Shown piece after piece: positions 11,683-21,995 of a stretch of DNA of 64,000 nt. The translations under genes and the position numbers were made by a program. This stretch comes from Lithodes maja (Eukaryota > Arthropoda > Malacostraca > Decapoda > Lithodidae), in contig JBAKBP010007654.1 in the NCBI GenBank assembly GCA_037953745.1, forward strand, positions 33,804 through 97,803, given 5' to 3'. A model generated the notes under the pieces. It saw only the letters and a list, made by a program, of their open reading frames with translations, made no database searches and had not been told where the DNA came from. Every line of letters starts with the position of its first letter. Position 1 is the first letter of the stretch.

Positions 11683-11883
11683 CTTAGGATTTTGTGAACA
11701 GTATAATTTTTTGCAGAGTTGTACAACATTTGTTTGTTCGTACTTTAGCGTACATATTGAAGAATATTTTTTTTTGTAAGGCAATTAGGAGAGCATTTAA
11801 GAGACTCCAGTTAATTTAGTAATTAGTGCTTGCATAAGGGAGTTTAACACTTTTGTCTCGAGAATTTTTTGGTGAACTTCAGT

Positions 11884-14800
11884 ATGTCGTGCCCTAGTAC
11901 TGACGAGGAGCGAGAGATGCTATTTGAGGAGGTGCCGTTAGTAACTAGTGAGGAGGATGCTAGACTTTTTGTGAGTAAGCAGTACCACGTGACGGAGGAG
12001 AGGCTGACTGGGGTGAATGTTTATGGCTTGCACCTGATAGCCAAGGTTTTGGGTCTATCCAATGTAGGAGGGATGTCCAAGGGGGAGCTGATTTCCTGGG
12101 TGTTGCGTGGGCGACATGGGGTTTCGGAGGAGAGGGCGTTTGGGGGGGTTCCTCCCCAGATCCCCTCTCACTCGACTCCCACAGTGCCGTCCACTCAGTT
12201 GCCGGAGGTTAGCACTCTCCCACAGAGGGATGAGAATTGGAAGATTGGAGTGCCCTCGGGCGGTGCACATGGTGGTTCCCCAGTTCTTGCCCCCCCTCCT
12301 TCAGTAGTGGCAGCTCCCTCTTCCTGCCTGTCTCCAGAAATTATATTTAAACTTGAGCTTGCTAAAATTGAGGCTGAGTCTAGGAGGCAGGAGAATGAGA
12401 CTAGGAAGCAGGAGAAGGAGATTGAGGCGAAGAATGAGGCTAGGAAGCAGGAGATTGAGAATGAGTCTAGGAGGCAGGAGAATGAGACTAGGAGGCATGA
12501 GATTGAGGCGGAGAATGAGACTAGGAGGCACGAGGCTGAGCTTAGGTACGACTCAGAGAAATATTGTGCTCAAATAGATTTAGATAAGACTCGTGCAGAG
12601 TCGACAGGGATTCGGATGGGCCGTGAGGGCCAAGTAAGAGAACAGTCCTTGTCCCACTTAGTCAAGTTGGTGCCGGCATTTAGTGAAACTGAAGTCACAG
12701 AATTTTTTAATCGTTTTGAGAAGAAGTGTAGGGAGCATAATTGGCCTGAAGAGAAGTGGGCAGCTCTGGTCTCCTCAAGACTTACGGGTAAGGGTCTGAA
12801 GGCTTATGATGCACTGCCTTTAGAGTCTTGCATTGACTACCCAGAATTGAAGAGAGCTGTCCTACGGGCATACGAGTTGCAACCAGAAACATATCGATTG
12901 AAGTTTCGGGGTGTTACAAAGACTAGGGAGGCGACCTTTCTTGAACATGCCCGGGACTTAAAAGATGCACTTACAAACTGGACACGTTCTGAGAAAGCTG
13001 AGACGGCCGAACAGTTGACTGAGCTGTTTCTGCTCGAGCAGTTTTATAAGTGTACAGGTGCAGAAATGACTTTAACTATTAAAGAAAAGAATCCAAAAAC
13101 TCTACAGGAGGCAGCTGAGATGGCTGACCTCCGGCTATCATTAATTCGTGGGTGCGGGTCTGCCCAGCGTAGTGAGGCAGGTAACAAGGGGCGTGACGCC
13201 CCACCCCCCCGAGTTAGTAATATATCTTATGCAAACAAGTACAAGAGTTATGATACCAAGACTGACCACAAGACTAGCACCGTCCCATTTAAGAAGGGGC
13301 CGGGCCCTTCCCAGTACCAAGGGAAGCCCAAAGGGGAGTTAGAGTGTTATCAATGTCATAAAAAGGGGCACTTTGCAAGAGTCTGTCCTAGCAAACCACC
13401 TACAGCAGCTGTGTCTTTGGCCTGCAACATTGGTGTGTCTCTGAAGCCTTCTGAGTTTGCCCGGGGCAGTTCGTCAGAGGCTGAGGCACAGCCAATGCAG
13501 AAGCACCTGGGAGGCTCGAACCCTGCTCAGGATGTTTTTTGCGACCATAGAGGACGGGGTTGCGTGATGTGGGCGGGGCGCAAGCATGGAGTAGAGGTCT
13601 TGCGTGATACAGGTGCTTCCCAGACTTTGATGAAAAACTTGACTGGCTACCCTATAAATGCGGCTCGGGTGGTGGTGGTGCAGGGTATTAATGCAACTCG
13701 GTCATACCCGCTGGTGCGGTTGGAGTTGGAGGTGGATGGTGTGGCACGTGAATTGGATGTTGGGATTGTGGAGAAACTGCCAGTGGAGGGCGTCGACCTT
13801 CTTCTCGGCAACGACTTTGCAATGCCCGCTTCTGAGGTTCTACCCTTAGTCGTTGCCGAGAGGCCGGCCGACGTGAGTAGGGAAGAGCGAGAGTGGGTCG
13901 AGCGGTGCCAGGCACAACCCATGGCGTGTGCTGTCACCCGAGCTCGGGCAGCTAAAGTGTCACAGCCTAGTCCTCCGTCTTCAGACCAGCAGAGGAACGA
14001 TCAACAGGAGGAGGCTAAAGCTGGAGTTGGTTTTAAGAGTTTTGACTCGGCGGCTCTCCTGGGTGATTCAGTATTAGCACCATTACTTAGTTCTGGAGTA
14101 GCCCCTGGGCCTGTCATCGAGAGTGACGAGGCTGGGCATGACGAGTCTCCACGACAGCAACGTTATGAACATCGAGAGAGACAGAGGGAGCAGCTCAGTA
14201 TCGGGGAGGGTCATGCATTGCTCCGGGAGCAGTTAGATCGCTTGGCACCCTCAGATATACGTCGGTTGCAGCTGGAGGACCCTGAGCTCCAAACGTGTGC
14301 TAATGGAGCTGTGGAGCTCGACGAGGACGGTGATGCACAGCCGGGAGATTTTTTTTATTTAGATGGCATCCTGTATCGGCGTTTTCAAGACCCTAACCGT
14401 AGCTGGAAGATGGGGTCCGGGGTAGTGGACCAGTTGATGGTGCCGCGGGAGTGCAGGGATAGCCTACTGAGTTTGGCGCATGACACACCGCTGGCAGGAC
14501 ATTTGGGGGTAAGAAAAACGGTGGCGGCTTTGGGGAAGTTGTTTTGGTGGCCGGGGATGAAGTCTCATGTGCAGTCCTGGATAAACTCATGTGATATTTG
14601 TCAACGGGTCGGGAAACCAAACCAAGTTATTCCTAAAGCTCCGTTGCACCCTATTCCTGTAATTGGGCCACCTTTTAGTAAGATTGTTGTTGACATGGTT
14701 GGTCCCCTCCCTCCCACAAAGGCTGGTAATAAATTTTTGTTAACCATCATGGATGTTGCCACTAGATACCCCGATGCATACCCCATGAAAAACGGCATGG

Positions 14801-17055
14801 CTAAGACGGTAGTCAGTAACTTGTTGTGGTACTTTTCAAGGTACGGGTACCCGGAGGAGATTCAGTCTGATCAGGGGTCCAATTTCACCTCCAATCTCTT
14901 TAAGCAAACAATGCAACAGCATGGAATACGGGCGGTGGTATCGTCAGCGTATCACCCTGAGAGCCAAGGGGTGCTTGAGCGGTGGCATGCCACCCTTAAA
15001 AGCATGCTCAGGTGTTATTGTGCTGATAACGGAAGAGATTGGGATCTTGGATTGCCGTATGTACTGTTTGCTGCTCGGGAAGTGCCTGGTGAGAGCCTGG
15101 GATTTAGTCCAAACGAGCTGATTTTTGGACACCGAGTCAGGGGCCCCCTTAATATGCTGCGGGAAATTTGGGAAGGAACTGTGCCGCCTTGTTCCTTGTT
15201 GAAGTATGTGTTTGAAAGCCGTGAGCGCATGCTTAAGAGTCTGGAGATGGCAGGTCGGAATTTAACAGGGTCACAAGCTTTAATGAAGGACAGGTATGAT
15301 CGCAAAGTGAAGCTCCGGGAGTTCATTGTGGGACAGGAGGTGTTGATTTTGTTGCCTTTGGTGGGTAACCCCTTGTCGGCGAAGTATACTGGACCCTATA
15401 AAATTGTGGAGAAAATTTCGGACCTAGATTACCTTGTTGCCACTCCAGACAGGAGGAAGAAGAATCAGTTATGTCACGTGAACCTGATAAAAGAGTATGT
15501 GAGGCGCCCCTCTGAGCCTCTCACTGTCCCTGTGTTGGCTTGTTGCGGCCGTGGTGGAGAAGGAGAGGGGGACAGTCAAGCTTCAGAGGAGGATAGCTGG
15601 GATCACCATGTTTCAGCGGATCAGTGGGCGGGGAACTCGAGCCTAAGGGCTGACGAGGCTATAGCCCATTTGCCTGAGCCGCAATTTGAAGCTATCCGTC
15701 AGTTGCTCGGTTTATACCCCACTGTATTCGCTGAACATCCAGGCCTCACTACTCAGGCTATGCATGATGTTGACGTGGGGCACCATCTACCCTTTAAGTC
15801 AATCCCATACCGTGTGCCCCCCATAAAACTACCCGCTCTGAGGGATGAGTTGGAGTATATGCTCGGTAGAGGGTTGATAGAGAAAGGTACCGTTAAATGG
15901 ACTTCCCCCGTAACACTGCAGCCTAAACCAGATGGCAAGGTACGCTTCTGTATTGATTTCCGTAGGCTAAACGGTTTGACTCCAACTAACCCATATCCTC
16001 TTCCTCGGGTTGATGATAGTGTTGATAAAATTGGTAATGCTCGGTTTTTGTCTAAAGTTGATTTAGTAAAAGGTTACTGGCAAGTACCTTTGTCCGAGCG
16101 CGCTAAAGAGGTATGTGGTTTTGTGGTGGACGGGAGTACTTACCGGTGTAATGTTATGCCCTACGGACTTAAGAATGCACCAGCAACGTTTCAGAACCTG
16201 ATGAATGAAATTGTCAAGGACATTCCAAATTGCACCGTATACTTGGACGATGTAATCATTTATGATGACGACTTTGAGAGCCATTGTGAGCACCTGGAGA
16301 CCTTGTTCCGGAAACTTAGTGAAGCAAGTCTGGTAGTAAATTTGGCAAAGTGTGACTTCGTAAAAGCCACTGTGCAGTACCTTGGGTTTGTAGTGGGAAG
16401 GGGACAGGTGTGCCCTCCTCAGAACAAGGTACAGGCTATCAATAAATTTCCGCACCCAACCACCAAGAAGCAGATCATGAGATTCTTGGGTATGATAGGC
16501 TACTACAGACGCTTTATAAAAGGTTACTCTACGGTGTTGGCACCTCTCACAGATTTGTTATCTAAAGACAAAAAGTTTTTGTGGGCGCCTGAGTGTGAAA
16601 AGGCTTTTAATTTAGTGAAGCATTTGCTGTGTACTCACCCGATACTCAGGGCCCCAGACTTTAACAGGCCTTTTCAGCTGGCAACAGATGCTAGTGGTGT
16701 AGGGGCTGGTGCCGTCTTGCTACAGACAGACAATGAAGGTGTGGAACACCCAGTAAGTTTCTTTTCTAAGAAGTTCAATGCTGCACAAAAGAACTATTCT
16801 ACAATAGAAAAGGAATTACTGGCGATTGTGCTGTCACTCAGGCACTTCGAGGTGTATGTTCCAGCCTATGGCCCAGTCGTGGTTATCTACACTGATCATC
16901 ACCCTTTGAGATTCCTAAATCAATTTCACAATCGCAATATGAGACTGACCCGGTGGTCATTGATGTTGCAGGAGTATAACCTGGACATCCGGCATATTGC
17001 GGGATGTGACAATGTGATTGCGGATTGTTTATCGAGGGTAGATGATCAGTCGTAG
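11884..17055 (+). CDS. Gag-pol polyprotein, PR-IN-RT-RH order (gypsy copy 1)
   Basis: The first in-frame ATG is at 11884 and gives 1723 aa without interruption. Domains in order: a SAP-like N-terminal motif (about residues 43-75); a charged coiled-coil made of R-R/K-x-E repeats (about 156-226); a gag capsid-like region; a CCHC knuckle CYQCHKKGHFARVC (488-501); a protease with DTGA (Asp 575); an H2C2 zinc finger with CDIC; an integrase core with Asp 937, Asp 996 and Glu 1032 (35 residues between the last two); a GPY/F-like module (TGPYKIV); RT with YLDD (1453-1456); and RNase H with TDASGVGAG and TDHHPL. Integrase precedes RT, the reverse of the usual Ty3/gypsy order. RT motifs (NPYPLPRVDD, GLKNAPATFQ) are nonetheless gypsy-type. 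All catalytic residues are intact, so the copy could be active. Confidence 0.95.
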   Translation: MSCPSTDEEREMLFEEVPLVTSEEDARLFVSKQYHVTEERLTGVNVYGLHLIAKVLGLSNVGGMSKGELISWVLRGRHGVSEERAFGGVPPQIPSHSTPTVPSTQLPEVSTLPQRDENWKIGVPSGGAHGGSPVLAPPPSVVAAPSSCLSPEIIFKLELAKIEAESRRQENETRKQEKEIEAKNEARKQEIENESRRQENETRRHEIEAENETRRHEAELRYDSEKYCAQIDLDKTRAESTGIRMGREGQVREQSLSHLVKLVPAFSETEVTEFFNRFEKKCREHNWPEEKWAALVSSRLTGKGLKAYDALPLESCIDYPELKRAVLRAYELQPETYRLKFRGVTKTREATFLEHARDLKDALTNWTRSEKAETAEQLTELFLLEQFYKCTGAEMTLTIKEKNPKTLQEAAEMADLRLSLIRGCGSAQRSEAGNKGRDAPPPRVSNISYANKYKSYDTKTDHKTSTVPFKKGPGPSQYQGKPKGELECYQCHKKGHFARVCPSKPPTAAVSLACNIGVSLKPSEFARGSSSEAEAQPMQKHLGGSNPAQDVFCDHRGRGCVMWAGRKHGVEVLRDTGASQTLMKNLTGYPINAARVVVVQGINATRSYPLVRLELEVDGVARELDVGIVEKLPVEGVDLLLGNDFAMPASEVLPLVVAERPADVSREEREWVERCQAQPMACAVTRARAAKVSQPSPPSSDQQRNDQQEEAKAGVGFKSFDSAALLGDSVLAPLLSSGVAPGPVIESDEAGHDESPRQQRYEHRERQREQLSIGEGHALLREQLDRLAPSDIRRLQLEDPELQTCANGAVELDEDGDAQPGDFFYLDGILYRRFQDPNRSWKMGSGVVDQLMVPRECRDSLLSLAHDTPLAGHLGVRKTVAALGKLFWWPGMKSHVQSWINSCDICQRVGKPNQVIPKAPLHPIPVIGPPFSKIVVDMVGPLPPTKAGNKFLLTIMDVATRYPDAYPMKNGMAKTVVSNLLWYFSRYGYPEEIQSDQGSNFTSNLFKQTMQQHGIRAVVSSAYHPESQGVLERWHATLKSMLRCYCADNGRDWDLGLPYVLFAAREVPGESLGFSPNELIFGHRVRGPLNMLREIWEGTVPPCSLLKYVFESRERMLKSLEMAGRNLTGSQALMKDRYDRKVKLREFIVGQEVLILLPLVGNPLSAKYTGPYKIVEKISDLDYLVATPDRRKKNQLCHVNLIKEYVRRPSEPLTVPVLACCGRGGEGEGDSQASEEDSWDHHVSADQWAGNSSLRADEAIAHLPEPQFEAIRQLLGLYPTVFAEHPGLTTQAMHDVDVGHHLPFKSIPYRVPPIKLPALRDELEYMLGRGLIEKGTVKWTSPVTLQPKPDGKVRFCIDFRRLNGLTPTNPYPLPRVDDSVDKIGNARFLSKVDLVKGYWQVPLSERAKEVCGFVVDGSTYRCNVMPYGLKNAPATFQNLMNEIVKDIPNCTVYLDDVIIYDDDFESHCEHLETLFRKLSEASLVVNLAKCDFVKATVQYLGFVVGRGQVCPPQNKVQAINKFPHPTTKKQIMRFLGMIGYYRRFIKGYSTVLAPLTDLLSKDKKFLWAPECEKAFNLVKHLLCTHPILRAPDFNRPFQLATDASGVGAGAVLLQTDNEGVEHPVSFFSKKFNAAQKNYSTIEKELLAIVLSLRHFEVYVPAYGPVVVIYTDHHPLRFLNQFHNRNMRLTRWSLMLQEYNLDIRHIAGCDNVIADCLSRVDDQS

Positions 17056-17570
17056 GCTATCACAGGTGTATGATCCCGAAGAGATTGACACACGGGTAGC
17101 CTCCTGCTTTGGTTTGAGTAGTATTTTGCGCTTGGTGCTTGTTGGCTCGCGGTTGTAGCCCAGCGTATTGGGTCGTAAAGCAGGATTGTTGAGCGTTTGG
17201 TATAGAAGAAAATAGGCTGCCCTTATAGTGCAGCCGGAAAAAAACATATTAAAATATAAAAATCATATAAAAACTCTTTCTTTTTGATATAGATAATTGT
17301 ATAAGTTTGTCATAGCCTATAGTGTTTGAGTAGTCCACGAACTATCAAACGGCTGAGCTGCTGTAAGCTCGCTCTGGGAGCATGATATTTTGTCTTTTAC
17401 TATTGTTGGGAGGAGTTATGAAATGTGAATTTTTTTTTTATATAAGATGTGTTTTAGTGATAAACTCAGTGTTGTTTTAGTGCCATGCGGTCGCTGGGTG
17501 TGAGGGGTTTGATGGGGTTCTGTATATCAGATTTTAGCTCAGGGTTGAGCAAGTAAAATCTTGGGGGAGG
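17056..17570 (+). other. Gypsy copy 1, 3' untranslated region and polypurine tract
   Basis: About 515 bp of non-coding sequence between the pol stop and the 3' LTR. It ends in a purine run (TTGGGGGAGG, 17561-17570) touching the LTR, the expected primer for plus-strand synthesis. A nearly identical stretch ends copy 2 at 32951-32960. No env-like ORF is present. Confidence 0.8.
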
Positions 17571-19427
17571 TGTGACGCATGTCGAGTATGAGCATGCTGT
17601 ACAGAACGCCCAGTCAGGCCCCACTCTCGCTAGGATCGTCAGGGCAGGAACTTTGGCTGTAGTCTGTGTAGAGTTTCCTAACTTAGTTTATGTGAGCCGT
17701 TGTACTATAAGTATTATAAATATGTATTTTGTTTTCATCTGAGTCAACGAGTTCTATTTTATATCATTAGTTATAAGTATTGTGTGTGGGACTTATATGT
17801 AATGATGAGAGGAGAGAGAGAGAGATATTACGTAACGGGGACCAGTGAGTGCGCCACGCGGGCAGATAGGCCTAATTCCCTCCTCCCTCCTCCCTTCCTC
17901 CCTTTCAGCGCGTGGGAAGTTCTTTGTCGATCCCAGATTGAGAGAGAATATGACGTCATGATTGCCAGTGGGCGGTCCTTAAGTAGTTTGAGATATGCCG
18001 CTAGAGGGCCGAGTATAAAAAGAGAGGTTCTTGCCACCATTTCTTCAGAACTCATCAGGCAAAGCGACTTCTCATATCCCTTGCAACTATCCATATTCTT
18101 CCGACTGATGTGAACTTTCTCTACTCTCTGAACAGCCTATCTTCTTCTCTTCTCGTCCCTGTTTAACCTCCATGACCCCTTTGGTGCAGATTTAGTCAGC
18201 CAAAGTATTATCGCTTGAGTTCTCACGAGATAAGTGCCTGTTAGATAGCCTATTTTTGGAAGGGTTAACTAGAATAGGATTGATTGATGTTTGTTGCACT
18301 CGTATATGCATTTCCCTGTGTGCGATTATTCATGTTCCTGTTTTCTGCTGGTTTAGGCAATGCTAGACTGGGATAGGGTTTCTGAGTTGTGATTTCCTAT
18401 GAGTACTAGGTTGCGGTTGAACCAGTACAATTGCAACGGAGACGTGGAACGCCTAGGTGGTCTTTCTGACTGTGTACCGTGGGAGTTTAGCACTGTGTTG
18501 CGAGTGAGGGCTTTTGCCTATGCCACCCAACACTGTGCTATCTCATTTGCTTGACTTTGAGAGGATCGCCAGGAGAGAACCAGATACTAGTGATCTGGAT
18601 CTCTCAAGAGAGCATCCCGTCAATTACCGTAATTTGGCCGCACAGTCTTAAGGACCTCGCTAGGCTACGAGCCGCTTGCTCAGCCATTGTCTCTTAACCT
18701 TAGATATCCCAGCTAGACTTTGCTCGACCAGCAGATACAGCATAGTATTGAAGCTTCTCCTTATGTATATTATTGTTTAAGCACTATTGATTTCATGTGT
18801 GGCACGCTTAGCTACTTCAGAGATTAGTGGCCCACGAGCACAATCTTAGTAGGCTATTGCCAGTGCATTGTCGGAGTACTTCTTCTTAATGTTTGCCATA
18901 TCCTATTGCTTATTCTTATAATTCTTCTTATGTCAATTTAAAGCCTTTAATTACCAGTGAGTTATTCATTAAATTGCTGTTCAAAATCCGATACTTACTT
19001 CTTATGAGTATTCGAGAAGCATCTAACTTATCAGAAGATTCCTTGCTTGATGCTCGAGGACTATTGTTTAACGTAACGTAATAGTGCCAATCCGAAGTAG
19101 AGGGTGGAGGACTTCTTAAGTTCTTAGTTCAAGGGTGGATTACTTCGGCTTCGGCCAACACTATTCTTTAGTGTTGTAGTACTTTCTTCTTTGTTTGATT
19201 GTTGACCAGACTAGATAACTCCCGTCTTGCTATTAGTCTGTTGTGTGAAACGCTAGTACCGAGTTCTTGTATACCCCGTTATAGCAGATAGAACTCTGGA
19301 GGGTAGTGGCGTTTTTTGTTCGGCTGGCAGTACTCTGGGGTTGGGATCGTGTGTTTCCGTTGTGGCAGCGAGCCATACTCGAGTCCTGTGTAAGAGCCCT
19401 AGTGTACCCGAGTGCCCGGTCGTAACA
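17571..19427 (+). repeat. Gypsy copy 1, 3' LTR
   Basis: 1857 bp, TGTGACGC..CGTAACA, with CRE at 17951-17958 and TATA at 18014-18022. It runs directly into the NACHT coding frame at 19428 in the same orientation. The frame is open across the junction from a GTG at 19412 but has no ATG in the LTR part. Confidence 0.95.
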
Positions 19428-21018
19428 CAAAGCTTATCTATAAGGTCATGATAAAGAGAGCAGATGCCAGTGGTAACAAAGAACAGCTGGAATATTACAA
19501 ACTATTAAGTGCAATCAAGTCTGGAGAATCAGAACCTCAAATATTAATGATTGAAGGACAAGCTGGTATTGGCAAAACAATGCTGCTACAACATGTGGCC
19601 CAGGACTGGCTGGATGGCAGCCAAGCTATTGAGGGTCTGGACAAATATAATTTGGTCTTAAGAGTATTGTGCCGAGAAACACACATCCAATCCTTTGAAG
19701 AACTGATAAAGAAAGTGATGCCAAAGTTCTGCTCCAAGTATCAGAACCTAGCACTAGACATTATCAAGGATTGTTGCTTGATGGTGACGGTAGATGGGCT
19801 TGATGAGCAAACTGATCAGTCAAAGAAGCTCCTTCAAAACCTTCTTGATGAACTGCAGGACCGTCCAAGTTGCACAATACTCTGTACGTCCCGACCTGAG
19901 TCTATCCCAGATTTTAAGAAGAAAGCTGGCAGATATATTGTGAGGGAAGCTGAACTCCTTGGGATTGCTAAGGGAGAGAGACCTCAGTTTTTGTTGAGGT
20001 ACTTCAATGCTTGCTGTCCAAATGAAAACACAGATGAGTTTTTGCAGGTATGTGGAAAGGTACTACACCAGGAGCACTATGGGAAGCCTATTAACCTGGT
20101 GTTTCTTGTGTGGAAGTTCATCGATGACCCGAGTAGTATTAAAGAAGACAACACTCCCACTGACTTGTATGACTGGGTCCATCAGCTTGGTCTACAGAAA
20201 CTGAAGGGACGACTGACAGACTGCTCTTTAAATATGTCAGACTTCAAACAGCTGGTGTGTGAGGACCTAGGTCTGGTAATGTTACAGGACCTTGCACGAA
20301 ACCAACTCGTCCTATCTCCACAAGCAATGAAACAGTTTAAGTCTGCATGTAAAGCACAAGAACTGACACAGTATACGGAAGTACTGTCTGCCTTTTTAGT
20401 ATTGACCCGCGACTCAAGCCATATGCAAGATGAAGAAACTTTTTCTGCTCCACATAAAGGAATGCAAGAATACATTGCATCCTTGTATGTGGTTGACAAA
20501 TTCGTTAATGCCAAAGGCCGTTGTACAATTAAATCAATTCTGAAGAATGCTGTGCCAGAACTACCAAGTAATTGTATCAATTTGATACAACACATTGCAG
20601 GTGTTTTGTATCAGCAACTGGATGCTAATGATACTCGGCGGGTCACGGCAGCAAGTGAGGTGGTGGAGCTATTGCACCAGGCTGGAGTCAAGGCAACCAG
20701 ACACTGGTTAGCATTACTGGAAGACACCAAGTTGTCTCCCGCTCTACTGCAGGCCATTGTTCCTCAAATACATGATGAAATGATCGACGTAACTGACGGT
20801 TCTCTCAAATCCTGGTGTAAACTCTTGCCTCACCTGGAACAGAGAGAGGTGAGGGTTGATCTTGATGGTGACCCCAGCCCCCTGGCCAACCTCTCCCTGG
20901 ACTGTCTCCATTATCACCGCTACACGTGGGTACGCCTGTACCTATATTTCCGTCACCCGGACCTCACCACCGACATGGGAGTTCTGGACAACTTCCTTCA
21001 CCAGATAATATTAACCAG
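19428..21018 (+). CDS. NACHT (NLR-type) NTPase exon, 5' end truncated by LTR
   Basis: About 530 codons without a stop. Walker A GQAGIGKT (19556-19579), Walker B region LMVTVDGLDE (about 19778-19807) and the sensor TSRPE (about 19888-19902) define a NACHT NTPase. Downstream, PHKGMQEYIASLY matches the H..xQE(F/Y) winged-helix motif that follows NACHT in NLR proteins. Such proteins are cytosolic danger or pathogen sensors that oligomerise on nucleotide binding. No effector domain (CARD, death, pyrin) is present: sequence before 19428 is LTR. No leucine-rich repeats are seen. The exon ends at a strong donor, CCAG/GTAGGT (21015-21024), so the stop at 21022 is probably intronic. It is most likely a host exon or gene fragment. 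Whether it is expressed is unknown. Confidence 0.82.
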
Positions 21019-21995
21019 GTAGGTCTTGTTACTTCACCAGGTGTGAGGACCACATGTTACTGATCACATGTACCTTATGACTCATATATTAGGTCTTATG
21101 TGGCAGTGTTGAGAAAATATGGTTATTCAAATTTATGTAATACTGTATTACTGACTACCATCATTTACTAAAATAATACCTACTTAACTCCTGCAGTATG
21201 GTGGCATCATTTTCACTTTATTCTGGCTATAATTAGTAGATGTTATATAGCTTAGGAAAACCCACTAAGAATAATCAAGGTGGTGTAAACTATGTAAATT
21301 TACCCTTTGAGTCCCACAGGTTCTTCCTAAACTGAATAATATTTGTTTCAAGTTTAGGCAGAATCACATGAGCATTGGTGTCACCATATAGAAGAGGTTA
21401 ACCGTTTCAGTTCGATGACGCCATTATCAGTATTTTCAGGCTATTAGTAGACATCAATGTTAACACCTTTATTAAGGGAGGGTATAAGGTCTTTCTGGAC
21501 CCCCTTCTCCCTCATATTAAGCCCCATTAGTTATGATTTTAAGACCTTTGCCTCATTTCTTTGTCAATACTTTTAGTGCCATTTAGGTGTCAAGTTTTTC
21601 CTGGCGAGCGATAGCAAGCCTGTAATTTAGGAGGAACCGGCCTTTGGCCGGGAAATGTTTTCCAAAAAATGTATTACTAAGGTGGATCTCAGAGATGTTT
21701 TTTAAGGCTTGTTGGAGGTCTAGCAAGGAAACTAAAAACATATATAATATATACATACATAGACCAAACAAATAAACCTTGCCCTCTTTAATTTAGTTTT
21801 ATAACATTAATTCTATAAATTTATCTGAAGCTAAATATTATTCTGTGGAGGACACCAGAATGAGAACGCAAAACGTATTATTCCATGAAAGGAGTTAAAT
21901 GTTATGGCAATTATTATTCTTAACTACAACATATTTCGTATAAATAATTTACTAAGAAGCGGACCACAAGAACATTTAAAAGATAATATTGGTTG
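21019..21995 (+). other. Probable intron / intergenic DNA after NACHT exon
   Basis: AT-rich and non-coding, starting with a splice donor. Around 21300-21480 are degraded pieces resembling the small TTAA elements at 23845-24427: a reversed CCCTTTGAGTCCCACAGG block, and TTAACCGTTTCAG at 21398. Nothing else is recognisable. Confidence 0.5.

Larger units (their letters stand above)
9813..19427 (+). mobile_element. Gypsy copy 1: full-length Ty3/gypsy element with integrase before RT
   Basis: Two 1857-bp LTRs (9813-11669, 17571-19427) bracket a primer-binding site, one long gag-pol ORF and a polypurine tract. The LTRs start TGTGACGC and end CGTAACA. By eye they differ at about five positions, so the insertion is recent. 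The domain order gag-protease-integrase-RT-RNase H matches the Gmr1-like Ty3/gypsy group. The flanking tetranucleotides differ (GAAC before, CAAA after), unlike copy 2 with its ACGG duplication, so this locus was probably rearranged or misassembled. Upstream lies an SR-rich ORF and downstream a NACHT exon. Confidence 0.93.

Noticed and set aside
12055..16455. Many minus-strand ORFs opposite gag-pol (and at 29037-31845)
   Set aside because: They are shadows of the intact plus-strand polyprotein and have no motifs.
19412..19427. Start of the NACHT protein at GTG 19412
   Set aside because: These bases are the last 16 nt of the LTR. The open frame across the junction is fortuitous and the native start lies outside the preserved exon.
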